DNA of 64,000 nt from Gammaproteobacteria bacterium (lineage in GTDB: Bacteria > Pseudomonadota > Gammaproteobacteria > UBA6429 > Thiohalophilaceae), in assembly GCA_024641475.1 (NCBI GenBank), contig JAHECZ010000011.1, positions 1 to 64,000 on the forward strand, written 5' to 3'. Every line of letters starts with the position of its first letter. Positions within the stretch are counted from its first letter, which is position 1. The notes below the pieces were generated by a model that saw nothing but the letters and a program-made list of their open reading frames with translations, was not told the origin of the DNA and did no database searches. Below are positions 1-8,502 of this stretch, one piece after another. The translations under genes and the position numbers were made by a program.

Positions 1-77
1 CTGGCTACATTAAAACTGGCAAGGCTTGCGATAATAGTGATGAAACCGACCAATGGCCGGACGACAGTAGACGACAT
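1..77 (-). CDS. btuB: TonB-dependent cobalamin receptor, BtuB-like (5' fragment)
   Basis: Only the first 25 codons lie in the window; the gene runs off its left edge. It starts at the ATG at 77-75, preceded by a GGAGAAAG ribosome binding site at 89-82. The peptide begins MSSTVVRPLVGFITIIASLA, a short basic-polar start followed by a hydrophobic stretch, as in an exported protein. It lies directly downstream of a cobalamin riboswitch read in the same direction, and a BtuC/BtuD pair lies 1.3 kb away. An outer-membrane B12 receptor is therefore the likely product. This is inference from context, since no receptor domain is visible; another B12-controlled exported protein is possible. Confidence 0.6.
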   Translation of the reverse strand, partial: MSSTVVRPLVGFITIIASLASFNVA

Positions 78-203
78 GGTTCTTTCTCCGTTTGATGCGC
101 ACACCCGCGCGCGTTTATTTTTTTGGTGTCGCAATGGAGAAAAAAACAAGAATGCCACATAGACAGACTTGCCAGTTCGCCCACCGCGACACAGCGTTTT
201 GTT

Positions 204-406
204 CCGTCAGGCCGGTCTCCGGGCTCGCAAGTGGAAGAAAAAACTTCCTGGTACATCGCCTTCCCACCTGTAGGGCAGTGGCTTGTGATGTACCGTAACT
301 TGCTTACCGTTGCGGGGGCAGCGCCGGAATTGCGTATTCCGAAGAGGAATAGACTCACCGGCTTCCCGTTTCACCTGTTTTGAGAAGAATCTCGGACAGG
401 CACCTG
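204..406 (-). ncRNA. Cobalamin (B12) riboswitch
   Basis: Read on the minus strand, this stretch carries the landmarks of the cobalamin riboswitch in order: CAGGTGCC (406-399), GGTGAAACGGGAAGCCGGTG (about 376-357), GCTGCCCCCGCAACGG (322-307), the B12 box AAGCCACTGCC (284-274), and the closing segment around GAGACCGGCCTGAC (about 219-206). Adenosylcobalamin binding to this RNA normally lowers expression of the downstream gene. Here that gene is the btuB-like reading frame starting at 77. A T-rich run (minus strand, about 148-139) lies between the aptamer and the gene and could belong to the expression platform, but I could not fold it with confidence. Confidence 0.93.
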
Positions 407-641
407 AAGCGGATAACAATGGAGGCGAACTCTAGAGACTGCGTGGCATGGCGTCAAGTTGGTGGAAAATTGATTAAAGCGGGAACCAGTTCACACTCTG
501 TCTACCCAGATTAAAATTGGTGTTAAATCAGACGATTATCAGCTATTGTTAGCAAATAAGGCGAGTTGGGCATGAAGAGGGTGCGAAATCGCCCAAAACA
601 TGCTTTAATTTAAATGCTTAATTTCTATACAGGCTTTTCTC
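407..641. other. Intergenic region upstream of riboswitch and parA
   Basis: No reading frame or RNA is recognised here. It must hold the promoter for the riboswitch transcript (minus strand) and, in its right half, AT-rich sequence that probably contains the promoter of the ParA-family gene on the plus strand. Together with the riboswitch and its leader this explains the gene-free stretch 78-641. Confidence 0.4.
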
Positions 642-1406
642 ATGACCAGTGCGGTTAACACACCGACGGATATGCAGCGGATTCTCGTCCTGAATTCCAA
701 GGGTGGCTGCGGTAAAACCACGATCGCGACCAATCTGGCAAGCTATTTCAGTAGCCAGGGTTTTACCACGGCGCTCATCGATTACGACCCACAGGGCTCC
801 AGCACCAAGTGGGTAAGCCAACGTCCCAAGGAAAAGAATGCGATCCATGGTGTTGTCGCGTATGAACGTGCGCGCACCGGGATTACCCAAACCTGGCAAC
901 GGCGTGTTCCACCCGGCACGAACCGAATTATCATCGATGCGCCCGCCGGGGTGATGGGGCCACAATTGCAGGAATTTGCCCGGCAGGTCGACATTATTTT
1001 GATTCCCGTGTTACCCAGCCCAATCGATATCCATGCGGTCACCCGTTTCATCGAAGAATTGTTATTGATCGGTAAGGTACGCAGTTTTGGTGTACAGGTT
1101 GGGGTGGTGGCGAACCGGGTCAAAAAGAACACACTGGTGTATCAGTCACTGGAAAAATTTCTGACGACCCTCAAATTGCCATTTCTCAGCAGCCTGCGTG
1201 ATACGCAGATCTATGTGCGTGCGGCCGATCGCGGTGTCGGGATTTACGAAATGTGGGATGAACGCGTACAGCAGGATATGAATGACTGGAATCGAATTAT
1301 CGGTTGGCTGGAAGAACAGGCAGCCATTCGCCAGCAACAGCGTAAAGGACTTCACAACGGTACAATCACGTCTCCGACCGTTGTTTCCACCAGCGTTACC
1401 GGGTAA
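642..1406 (+). CDS. ParA/MinD-family ATPase (orphan)
   Basis: This 254-residue P-loop ATPase has the deviant Walker A motif KGGCGKTT at residues 20-27 and the DPQGSS motif at 49-54, both hallmarks of ParA-type partitioning and positioning ATPases. Such proteins dimerise on ATP and place DNA or protein complexes in the cell. No ParB, centromere-like repeats or chemotaxis genes are adjacent, so the cargo is unknown. The ATG at 642 is used; Met11 is an alternative start that would leave the ATPase fold intact. The last 55 bases overlap the end of the oppositely oriented btuD. The C-terminal tail after about residue 230 is Gln/Thr/Ser-rich. Confidence 0.85.
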   Translation: MTSAVNTPTDMQRILVLNSKGGCGKTTIATNLASYFSSQGFTTALIDYDPQGSSTKWVSQRPKEKNAIHGVVAYERARTGITQTWQRRVPPGTNRIIIDAPAGVMGPQLQEFARQVDIILIPVLPSPIDIHAVTRFIEELLLIGKVRSFGVQVGVVANRVKKNTLVYQSLEKFLTTLKLPFLSSLRDTQIYVRAADRGVGIYEMWDERVQQDMNDWNRIIGWLEEQAAIRQQQRKGLHNGTITSPTVVSTSVTG

Positions 1407-2125
1407 CCAAATAAGCGCGACAGCGTTGCGCTGTCCAGCATGACATCAATTTTTCCTGCCGCCGTCGTACCATCCGCAAACAGTAATAGTGCATGATCGC
1501 AATAACGCCTTGCCAGATTTACATCGTGCAGCGCCATGACCAATAATTGCTGCTGTTGCGTCGCCCGCGTGGCGAGATACGCGAGTAATTGATGTTGATG
1601 ACGAATATCCAGATGGTTTACTGGCTCGTCTAACAACAGCACGGGCGTTTGCTGTGTCAACACCAGTGCAATCGCTACGCGCTGTCGTTCGCCGCCCGAT
1701 AGCGTGGCGATATCCCGGTTAGCAAATTCCGCCAGATCTACACTCGTCAGTGACTGCAATGCAATTTGAATATCGACATCAGATTCCCATGTGAAGGATG
1801 GTAGATGCGGATGGCGTCCCAACAAGACGTAATCAAGCACTGTACCAGTCAATGGCGCGTCGGTTTGCTGTAACAAAATAGCCAACAGTTGGCTAAGTTT
1901 TTGTTGTGGCCATTCTGCTAACAAGCGTTGATTCAAATATATTTGTCCTGCATCAGGCGCACGCAAGTTTGCCAGCGTGTGTAACAGTGTGGATTTACCT
2001 GCACCGTTAATCCCTAACAGCGCCCAGCGTTCGCCTGCTTGCATTTGCAGATCAAACGGCTGACATAAGGTTTTACCGGCTACCTGCAAATGCAAACTGG
2101 AAAGCGTCAGTGTTGCCGGAGTCAT
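1352..2125 (-). CDS. btuD: Cobalamin/iron-chelate ABC transporter ATP-binding protein, BtuD-like
   Basis: This 257-residue ABC ATPase has Walker A GINGAGKS at 38-45, the signature LSGGERQR near 145-152, Walker B VLLLDEP just after, and the H-loop in MALHDVN. It belongs to the FecE/BtuD/FhuC family that energises uptake of cobalamin, siderophores or haem across the inner membrane. Its ATG overlaps the btuC stop by 4 bases (ATGA), so the two are translationally coupled. The riboswitch-linked btuB-like gene 1.3 kb downstream makes B12 the most likely substrate. No periplasmic binding protein (BtuF) is seen in the window. The end of the gene overlaps the end of the plus-strand parA-like gene. Confidence 0.85.
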   Translation of the reverse strand: MTPATLTLSSLHLQVAGKTLCQPFDLQMQAGERWALLGINGAGKSTLLHTLANLRAPDAGQIYLNQRLLAEWPQQKLSQLLAILLQQTDAPLTGTVLDYVLLGRHPHLPSFTWESDVDIQIALQSLTSVDLAEFANRDIATLSGGERQRVAIALVLTQQTPVLLLDEPVNHLDIRHQHQLLAYLATRATQQQQLLVMALHDVNLARRYCDHALLLFADGTTAAGKIDVMLDSATLSRLFGYPVTLVETTVGDVIVPL

Positions 2126-3126
2126 GACAGTGCCACGCGATTGCGCCGTAACAGCAGCAGAAAGATGGGGACGCCCAACAGGGCAGTAAAGACGCCAACC
2201 GGTAAACTGATATTGACAAATAAACTGCGCGACAGGGTGTCTGCCACGATCAGAAAACTGCTACCGGCCAGTACTGCGCCTGGCAACAGAAAACGGTGAT
2301 CGTGCAAACCAGCGAGGCGTAACAAATGTGGAATGATCAAGCCGACAAAACCGATACTGCCAGCCTGCATGACTGCAACGGCAGTGAGAATTGACGCCAG
2401 CACAAAGAGTTGCCATTGCAGGCGTACAACGGCAACGCCGAGAGTTTGTGCCTGCAGATGACCTAGCGATAATAAGTTGAGCGGACGTGCCTGCAAAAAA
2501 CTTAACACTAGCGCGATAAGAAGCACCAGCACGGTATAACCTGCGCCCTGTGCATAACTCAAGTCACCCATCAGCCAGTACAACATGCCACGCAGGTTGT
2601 GTTCCGGAGCCGCGCTCAATATCAGTGTTATCACGGCACCCCAACCCGAAGCGAGTATCACGCCGGTCAGTAATAAACGGGTGGGTGTCCAACTGCCTGC
2701 ACCACGGGCGAGAGCGAATACCAGCAACATCGATAGCAACGCGCCACCGAATGCACTGGCGTGAATGCTGATACCGGTGAAGCCACCCAACATACACAGC
2801 AGCACGGCGACGCTGGATCCACCGGATATACCCAGTACATACGGTTCCGCGAGTGGATTGCGCAGTAACACCTGCATGAGGACGCCAGCCAGTGCCAGCA
2901 GTGCGCCGGTGGTAAATCCGCTCAGGACGCGCGGCAGACGCAGATCGAACACAACGCGTGCTGCTGCAGATTCTGACTGGCCATGCAATATGGTCCAATA
3001 TTCTGTGGCACTAATGTGATAACTGCCACTTAACAATCCCAGTGCGATGCTGAACAGACAAAGCAGAACAAGTGCGATGAGCAAGAAGAAGGCGCGCTGA
3101 TGTCGGCGCACACGCAGCTCAGTCAT
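2122..3126 (-). CDS. btuC: Cobalamin/iron-chelate ABC transporter permease, BtuC-like
   Basis: This 334-residue integral membrane protein of the FecCD/BtuC family has about ten hydrophobic segments and the family hallmark region VYVLGISGGSSVAVL-like near residues 95-110. With BtuD it would form a BtuC2D2 importer for vitamin B12. I place the start at the ATG at 3126 (MTELRVRRHQ): it overlaps the end of the upstream phosphatase gene by 8 bases, the usual coupled arrangement. A longer frame reaching 3171 would add 15 unsupported residues. Substrate is inferred from the nearby cobalamin riboswitch; a haem or siderophore importer is the alternative. Confidence 0.85.
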   Translation of the reverse strand: MTELRVRRHQRAFFLLIALVLLCLFSIALGLLSGSYHISATEYWTILHGQSESAAARVVFDLRLPRVLSGFTTGALLALAGVLMQVLLRNPLAEPYVLGISGGSSVAVLLCMLGGFTGISIHASAFGGALLSMLLVFALARGAGSWTPTRLLLTGVILASGWGAVITLILSAAPEHNLRGMLYWLMGDLSYAQGAGYTVLVLLIALVLSFLQARPLNLLSLGHLQAQTLGVAVVRLQWQLFVLASILTAVAVMQAGSIGFVGLIIPHLLRLAGLHDHRFLLPGAVLAGSSFLIVADTLSRSLFVNISLPVGVFTALLGVPIFLLLLRRNRVALS

Positions 3127-3778
3127 GATGTAATGCCAGAATTTGCCAGCCACGTTGATTCGCGACCTCACGCAAAGTCGGATCCGGATCGACAGCGACA
3201 GGATGCGTCACCTGATTCAGAAGCGGCAGGTCGTTATGCGAATCGCTGTAAAACCAGCTATCGGTCAAGGACTGTTGTTGCTCGGCCAGCCAGTGCTGCA
3301 ACCGGGTGACTTTACCTTCCCTAAAGCAGGGGACGCCACTGACTTTACCGGTATAACGTCCTGCCAGCATTTCCGGATCGGTGGCGAGCAGGTGGTCAAT
3401 GCCAAAGGCTTGGGCGATGGGCGCGGTGATAAAGCGATTGGTGGCGGTGATAATGAGCAGGCTGGCGCCTTTAGCACGATGCCGACTGACTAATTCCAGC
3501 GCTGCGGGACGAATCAGCGGCTTGATGCACTCCGTCATGTATTGTGCATGGAGCTGCTGCAGACGCAGTGGCGCTAAATCGGCCAGGGGTTTGAGGCTAA
3601 AAGCCAGAAATTCATTGATATCCAGGGTACCTGCGACATAGGCCGCGTAGTAACGGCTATTTTCCCGCTCATACCATGTCGCATCGACTACCCCCTGACG
3701 GGCCAGAAATTGCCCCCATAAATAGTCACTATCCCCTGCCAGCAGGGTGTTATCCAGATCAAAGATGGCTAAACTCAA
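3119..3778 (-). CDS. HAD-IB family phosphatase (phosphoserine/histidinol-phosphatase-like)
   Basis: This 219-residue HAD-superfamily hydrolase has motif I DLDNTLL with catalytic Asp7 and Asp9, a motif II Ser/Thr in LIITATN, and motif IV SDSHNDLPLL. The helical cap between motifs I and II fits class IB, which includes SerB and stand-alone histidinol-phosphate phosphatases. In Pseudomonas a gene of this type lies beside rppH and ptsP, and the same neighbours occur here, divergently transcribed. The exact substrate cannot be read from sequence; phosphoserine and histidinol phosphate are both plausible. The gene is the first of a coupled unit with btuC and btuD, although no functional link to B12 is evident. 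Confidence 0.85.
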   Translation of the reverse strand: MSLAIFDLDNTLLAGDSDYLWGQFLARQGVVDATWYERENSRYYAAYVAGTLDINEFLAFSLKPLADLAPLRLQQLHAQYMTECIKPLIRPAALELVSRHRAKGASLLIITATNRFITAPIAQAFGIDHLLATDPEMLAGRYTGKVSGVPCFREGKVTRLQHWLAEQQQSLTDSWFYSDSHNDLPLLNQVTHPVAVDPDPTLREVANQRGWQILALHHD

Positions 3779-3888
3779 GACAGGCTGCTCCGTAATTGAC
3801 GAGGCGCATCTTACCGCAAACCCGGGATTTACACCCCCGTGCAGCTGTGGAAGAATGGTCTCGAAAGCTAATCAAATGTGGTGCTCAA

Positions 3889-4377
3889 GTGATTGATCGG
3901 CAAGGTTACAGATCCAATGTGGGTATCATCCTGTGTAACCGGGAGGGCGAGGTATTTTGGGCCCGGCGCGCCGGCGAGAATTCCTGGCAATTTCCACAAG
4001 GCGGCATTCGCGCTGATGAAACTCCGGAACAGGCCTTGTTCCGCGAACTACATGAAGAGGTTGGGTTACATCCAGAGCATGTCCAGGTGATCGGGCGAAC
4101 CTCGCACTGGTTACGGTATCGTATTCCGCGGCGGTTTTTACGTCAGCGTCGCCCGGGTTTATTCAAGGGGCAAAAGCAATTATGGTTTTTGTTACGCCTG
4201 GTCAGCAGCGAGCAACATGTTTGTTTAACCGCTTCACCGAAACCTGAATTCGATAGCTGGCGTTGGATAAATCATTCCGAAACAGTAGATCAGGTGGTGT
4301 CATTCAAACGCATGGTGTATCACAAGGCGTTGCAGGAATTGATTCCATTAATTCAGAGTCGATCTGCTTGCGGCTAA
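3889..4377 (+). CDS. rppH: RNA pyrophosphohydrolase RppH (Nudix)
   Basis: This Nudix hydrolase converts 5'-triphosphate (or diphosphate) mRNA ends to monophosphate, which starts RNase E-dependent decay. The Nudix box G-x5-E-x7-R-E-L-x-E-E-x-G-L lies at about residues 38-60, and the N-terminus IDRQGYRSNVGI matches the family's conserved start. I use the GTG at 3889, giving 162 residues; the frame remains open upstream to a TTG at 3796, but those 31 residues do not match the family. No strong ribosome binding site is visible before this GTG, so the start is moderately certain. It precedes ptsP, as in many gammaproteobacteria. Confidence 0.93.
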   Translation: MIDRQGYRSNVGIILCNREGEVFWARRAGENSWQFPQGGIRADETPEQALFRELHEEVGLHPEHVQVIGRTSHWLRYRIPRRFLRQRRPGLFKGQKQLWFLLRLVSSEQHVCLTASPKPEFDSWRWINHSETVDQVVSFKRMVYHKALQELIPLIQSRSACG

Positions 4378-4434
4378 ACTACGGCGTTGCCGCTGTTGTA
4401 CACCAGAATGTATTGTTGCGCACGATAGTCCATC

Positions 4435-6705
4435 ATGCTTAACACGCTTCGCAGTATTATCCAGGAAGTTAACTCCGCCCGCGATCTCGATCAGGCTTTA
4501 TCGATCATTGTCTCGCGCATTCGTGATGCGATGGGTGTGGATGTCTGTTCGATATTTCTCACTGATGAACATCAGCAACAACATGTATTGATGGCGACGC
4601 AGGGATTGCAGGCTGATTCAGTCGGTAAAGTGCGACTGGATTTTAAAACCGGTTTAATCAGCCTGGTAGCTGCGCGTGCTGAGCCGCTCAATCTTGCCGA
4701 TGCGCAGGTACATCCCAATTACCACCACAGCGACAAGGCAGGGATGGAGATATTTCATTCCTTCCTGGGCGTGCCGATCATTCATCATCGTAAAATACTG
4801 GGCGTACTGGTTGTGCGTCAGAAACGCATTGAACGGTTTGACGAGGATCATGAGAACTTTTTAATTACCATGTCAGCGCAGCTGGCTGGTGCCATGGCGC
4901 ATGCCAAGGCCAGCGGTGAGACCGATTTACTGCTCAAACAACATGATCGCAAACATGATGCGCGTCCCTTGCAGGGTTTGCCAGGCGCGCCAGGTGTTGC
5001 CATTGGCACCGCGGTACACATTTATCCCAGCACCGATCTCGATGCGATACCGGATCGTAAAGTTACCAATATCCAGGCGGAGATTGACGCCTTCCATCAC
5101 GCGCTGGCCTCGGTCAAACAGGATTTAACGACGCTGTCGAATCGGTTGCGTGAAGTGTTGCCCAGCGAAGAGCGGCGTTTATTTGATGCCTATTTATTAA
5201 TGCTCGATAGTCACTCATTACGTGGCGCCACTGCAGCGCGCATCATGGAGGGTAACTGGGCGGCCGGTGCGTTACGCGCCACGATCGAAGAACAAGTCAA
5301 AGTCTTTATGGATATGGATGATGCCTATTTGCGTGAACGCGCCGAAGATTTGCGCGAGTTGGCGCGACGCATCCTGCATTATCTGTTGCGTGATGTGCAA
5401 TATAAGCGTGACTTTCCGGAACACACGGTGTTAGTAGGCGAGGAAATTACCGCACCGATGCTGGGTGAAGTGCCGACTGAACGGTTGCGCGGTATCGTCG
5501 CGGCGCGCGGCTCTCGCACATCGCATGTGGCGATTTTGGCACGTGCATTGGGTATTCCTGCGGTGATGGGTGCGGAAGATCTGCCGGTACAACGTATTGA
5601 TGGTTCGGTAATTATCGCCGATGGCTATAACGGCAATGTGTATATTTCGCCACCCTTGCATGTTATTACCGAATTTGAACGGCTCTCCAAAGAAGAAGCG
5701 GCACTGGCGGCCGATTTATTGCGCCTGGCAGATGTGCCCTCGGAAACGCAGGATGGTAAATCAATTCCATTGTATGCCAACACCGGCTTGCTTGCTGACA
5801 TCACTCCATCACTGAATACCGGCGCAGACGGCATCGGTCTGTATCGTACCGAATTTCCTTTCATGATTCGTCAGCGTTTTCCTGGTGAAGAAGAGCAAAT
5901 GCGGATCTATCGGCAAGTATTACACGCCTTTGCACCCAAACCGGTGGTGTTACGCACACTGGATATCGGTGGCGATAAATCCTTGCCGTATTTTCCTATC
6001 AAGGAAGACAACCCGTTCCTGGGTTGGCGTGGTATTCGGATTACTCTGGATCATCCGGAAATTTTTCTGGTGCAAGTGCGTGCCATGCTGCGGGCTTCGG
6101 CCGGGATGGATAATTTATATATATTGCTGCCAATGATCAGTCGTGTGGCAGAACTCGATGATGCGATTACATTGATTCGCCGTGCGCATTCGGAACTCAA
6201 TGAAGAAGGCAACATGCTGGCGATGCCCAAAATCGGCGCGATGATCGAAGTGCCCTCTGCCGTTTATCAGGCGGCGAATCTGGCGCGGCGTGCCGATTTT
6301 CTTTCTATCGGTACCAATGATCTGACGCAATATTTATTGGCCGTGGATCGTAATAATGCGCGTGTTGCGGAACTTTATGACACCTTGCATCCGGCAGTAT
6401 TGCAAGCAGTTTACAACACCATTCGCAGCAGTCATCAGGAAAACAAACCGGTAAGTGTCTGCGGTGAGATGGCATCCGATCCCATCGCGGCAGCCTTGTT
6501 GGTTGGCATGAACATCGATAGTCTGAGCATGAGCACCGCGAGTCTGAACCGGGTGAAATGGGTTATCCGTAATCTTACCCAGGAACGTGCCCGTGAATAT
6601 CTGCAAGCGGTCTTATTATTGGAAGATGCCTCGGAAGTGCGTAGTTATATGAATACGCGCATGGAAGAAATGGGATTGGGCGGGTTGGTCCGCGCAGGTC
6701 GATAA
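4435..6705 (+). CDS. ptsP: Phosphoenolpyruvate-protein phosphotransferase PtsP (EI-Ntr)
   Basis: PtsP is the first enzyme of the nitrogen-related PTS. It takes phosphate from PEP onto a histidine and passes it to NPr, a regulatory rather than sugar-transporting relay. The 756 residues comprise an N-terminal GAF domain (about 1-165), then the enzyme I core: an NPr-binding helical domain, the phosphohistidine domain with SRTSHVAI (active His364), and the PEP-binding barrel with SVCGEMASDP (Cys676). The length equals that of E. coli PtsP. It follows rppH by 57 bases and is 2 bases from the next gene, so the three probably share a transcript. NPr and EIIA-Ntr genes are not in this window. Confidence 0.96.
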   Translation: MLNTLRSIIQEVNSARDLDQALSIIVSRIRDAMGVDVCSIFLTDEHQQQHVLMATQGLQADSVGKVRLDFKTGLISLVAARAEPLNLADAQVHPNYHHSDKAGMEIFHSFLGVPIIHHRKILGVLVVRQKRIERFDEDHENFLITMSAQLAGAMAHAKASGETDLLLKQHDRKHDARPLQGLPGAPGVAIGTAVHIYPSTDLDAIPDRKVTNIQAEIDAFHHALASVKQDLTTLSNRLREVLPSEERRLFDAYLLMLDSHSLRGATAARIMEGNWAAGALRATIEEQVKVFMDMDDAYLRERAEDLRELARRILHYLLRDVQYKRDFPEHTVLVGEEITAPMLGEVPTERLRGIVAARGSRTSHVAILARALGIPAVMGAEDLPVQRIDGSVIIADGYNGNVYISPPLHVITEFERLSKEEAALAADLLRLADVPSETQDGKSIPLYANTGLLADITPSLNTGADGIGLYRTEFPFMIRQRFPGEEEQMRIYRQVLHAFAPKPVVLRTLDIGGDKSLPYFPIKEDNPFLGWRGIRITLDHPEIFLVQVRAMLRASAGMDNLYILLPMISRVAELDDAITLIRRAHSELNEEGNMLAMPKIGAMIEVPSAVYQAANLARRADFLSIGTNDLTQYLLAVDRNNARVAELYDTLHPAVLQAVYNTIRSSHQENKPVSVCGEMASDPIAAALLVGMNIDSLSMSTASLNRVKWVIRNLTQERAREYLQAVLLLEDASEVRSYMNTRMEEMGLGGLVRAGR

Positions 6706-6707
6706 AG

Positions 6708-8492
6708 ATGCAAACACAACATAACATCACGCAACAAGATCGCAAACTGACCTTGAATGAACTGGTGGAGGGCTTGCTTGCCGACAAGCGCATCAGTAAA
6801 GAAAACGCCGATACATTTCTAATTCCGGCACGCAGTGGCAAACTGGAAATTCATCCGCTGGTGATCATTTCCCAGCAGGAATGGAAAGATCAACAACCGC
6901 CACACAAACTCCTGGATTTGGAAGCCTTGACCCAATGGCTGGCCAAACATTGCAAACTTAACTATTTCCGCATTGATCCACTCAAGGTCGATGTTACCGC
7001 GGTGACCAATATTACTTCGTCGGCCTATGCCAATCGTTTCAAAATTCTACCGGTGAGCGTGAAGGAAGATAAGGTGATCGTGGCTACCGCCGAACCCTAC
7101 GTGCGCAGTTGGGAAAATGAAATAACCCACGTCAGTGGTTTGCCAGTGGAGCGGGTTATCGTTAATCCGCTGGATATTTCCCGTTATTTAAATGAATTTT
7201 ACAGCGTCAGTCATTCGATCCGTCGCGCCACCAGTGACAACGATAAAGATATTCCCGGTGTTACCAATTTTGAGCAATTGGTGGAGCTGGGTAAAACCGG
7301 CCGGTTGGATACCAACGATCAATCGGTGGTGCATATTGTCGATTGGTTGCTGCAATTTGCTTTTCAGCAACGCGCCAGTGATATTCACCTGGAACCCCGT
7401 CGCGAGATGAGCAATATCCGGTTTCGTATCGATGGCATTATGCATACCGTCTACGAAATGCCCACGCCGGTCATGAATGTGGTGATCGCCCGCGTCAAGG
7501 TGTTGGGTCGTATGGACGTGGTGGAAAAACGCCGTCCGCAGGATGGCCGCATCAAGAGTAAAACGCCCGAAGGGGATGAGATCGAATTACGTCTTTCGAC
7601 GATGCCGACTGCCTTCGGCGAAAAACTGGTGATGCGTATTTTCAATCCGGATGTACTGGTAAAAGATTTTCCGGCATTGGGTTTTAGTGAACGCGATATT
7701 GCCGATTGGAATAAAATGATCAGTCAACCGCACGGTATCGTGCTGGTGACGGGTCCGACCGGTTCCGGTAAAACCACGACCTTGTATTCCACCCTCAAGC
7801 AAATCGCCACTCCCGATGTGAACGTGTGTACCGTGGAAGATCCCATCGAAATGGTCGTGTCTGAATTCAATCAGATGCAGGTGCAGCATAACATCGGTGT
7901 CAGCTTTGCTACGGGTATTCGCACGCTGTTGCGGCAAGATCCCGACATCATCATGGTCGGTGAAATTCGCGACAAGGAAACCGCCGAGATGGCAATTCAG
8001 GCAGCATTGACCGGCCATCTGGTGCTATCGACGTTACATACCAATGATGCCGCTGCTGCCATTCCGCGCTTGCGTGAAATCGGTGTGCCCGCCTATTTGA
8101 TCAATGCCACATTGATTGGCGTGATGGCACAGCGTCTGGCGCGTGTCTTATGCCCCCGTTGCAAGGAGCCCACCACAATTGAACCGCAGCTATGGGAATC
8201 GCTGACACGGCCGTGGAAAATGTCAGGCAAGGGGCAGTTCTATAAACCGGTAGGCTGCGATGAATGTCGCCACACCGGATTCTATGGACGTGTCGGCTTG
8301 TATGAGATCATGATTATGGATCAAACCCTGCGCAGTAAAATTACACCAGATAGCGATGCCAATGCAATTCGTCGCGAAGCGGTTAAACTCGGAATGACCA
8401 AGTTACGTATCTCCGGCGCACGCAAGGTTGCAATGGGCTTGACAACGATTGAGGAAATTTTGAAAGTTTCGCCGCCGGATGACGACCTCTAA
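6708..8492 (+). CDS. GspE/PilB-type secretion or pilus assembly ATPase (orphan)
   Basis: This 594-residue type II/IV secretion ATPase has Walker A GPTGSGKT (349-356), an Asp box and Walker B around VGEIRDKETA, the His box LSTLHTND, and a C-terminal zinc-binding pair of CxxC motifs (CPRC near 480 and CDEC near 518). The N-terminal about 150 residues resemble the T2SSE/MshEN region that contacts an inner-membrane platform. Hexamers of such ATPases drive pseudopilus or pilus assembly. No platform, pilin or secretin gene lies nearby, so the machine it serves is unknown; MshE- or PilB-like roles are possible. The ATG is 2 bases after the ptsP stop. Confidence 0.88.
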   Translation: MQTQHNITQQDRKLTLNELVEGLLADKRISKENADTFLIPARSGKLEIHPLVIISQQEWKDQQPPHKLLDLEALTQWLAKHCKLNYFRIDPLKVDVTAVTNITSSAYANRFKILPVSVKEDKVIVATAEPYVRSWENEITHVSGLPVERVIVNPLDISRYLNEFYSVSHSIRRATSDNDKDIPGVTNFEQLVELGKTGRLDTNDQSVVHIVDWLLQFAFQQRASDIHLEPRREMSNIRFRIDGIMHTVYEMPTPVMNVVIARVKVLGRMDVVEKRRPQDGRIKSKTPEGDEIELRLSTMPTAFGEKLVMRIFNPDVLVKDFPALGFSERDIADWNKMISQPHGIVLVTGPTGSGKTTTLYSTLKQIATPDVNVCTVEDPIEMVVSEFNQMQVQHNIGVSFATGIRTLLRQDPDIIMVGEIRDKETAEMAIQAALTGHLVLSTLHTNDAAAAIPRLREIGVPAYLINATLIGVMAQRLARVLCPRCKEPTTIEPQLWESLTRPWKMSGKGQFYKPVGCDECRHTGFYGRVGLYEIMIMDQTLRSKITPDSDANAIRREAVKLGMTKLRISGARKVAMGLTTIEEILKVSPPDDDL

Positions 8493-8502
8493 CAGAGTGA
8501 CA

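Noticed and set aside
5-358. Minus-strand 117-codon frame across the riboswitch
   Set aside because: It runs through the conserved cobalamin riboswitch and has no protein-family features; the real coding start is at 77 in another frame.
618-965. Minus-strand frame opposite the parA-like gene
   Set aside because: It overlaps a P-loop ATPase with clear motifs and has no recognisable features.
2564-2998. Arg/Trp/His-rich minus-strand frame inside btuC
   Set aside because: It is a shifted reading of the btuC coding strand; btuC has clear transporter features.
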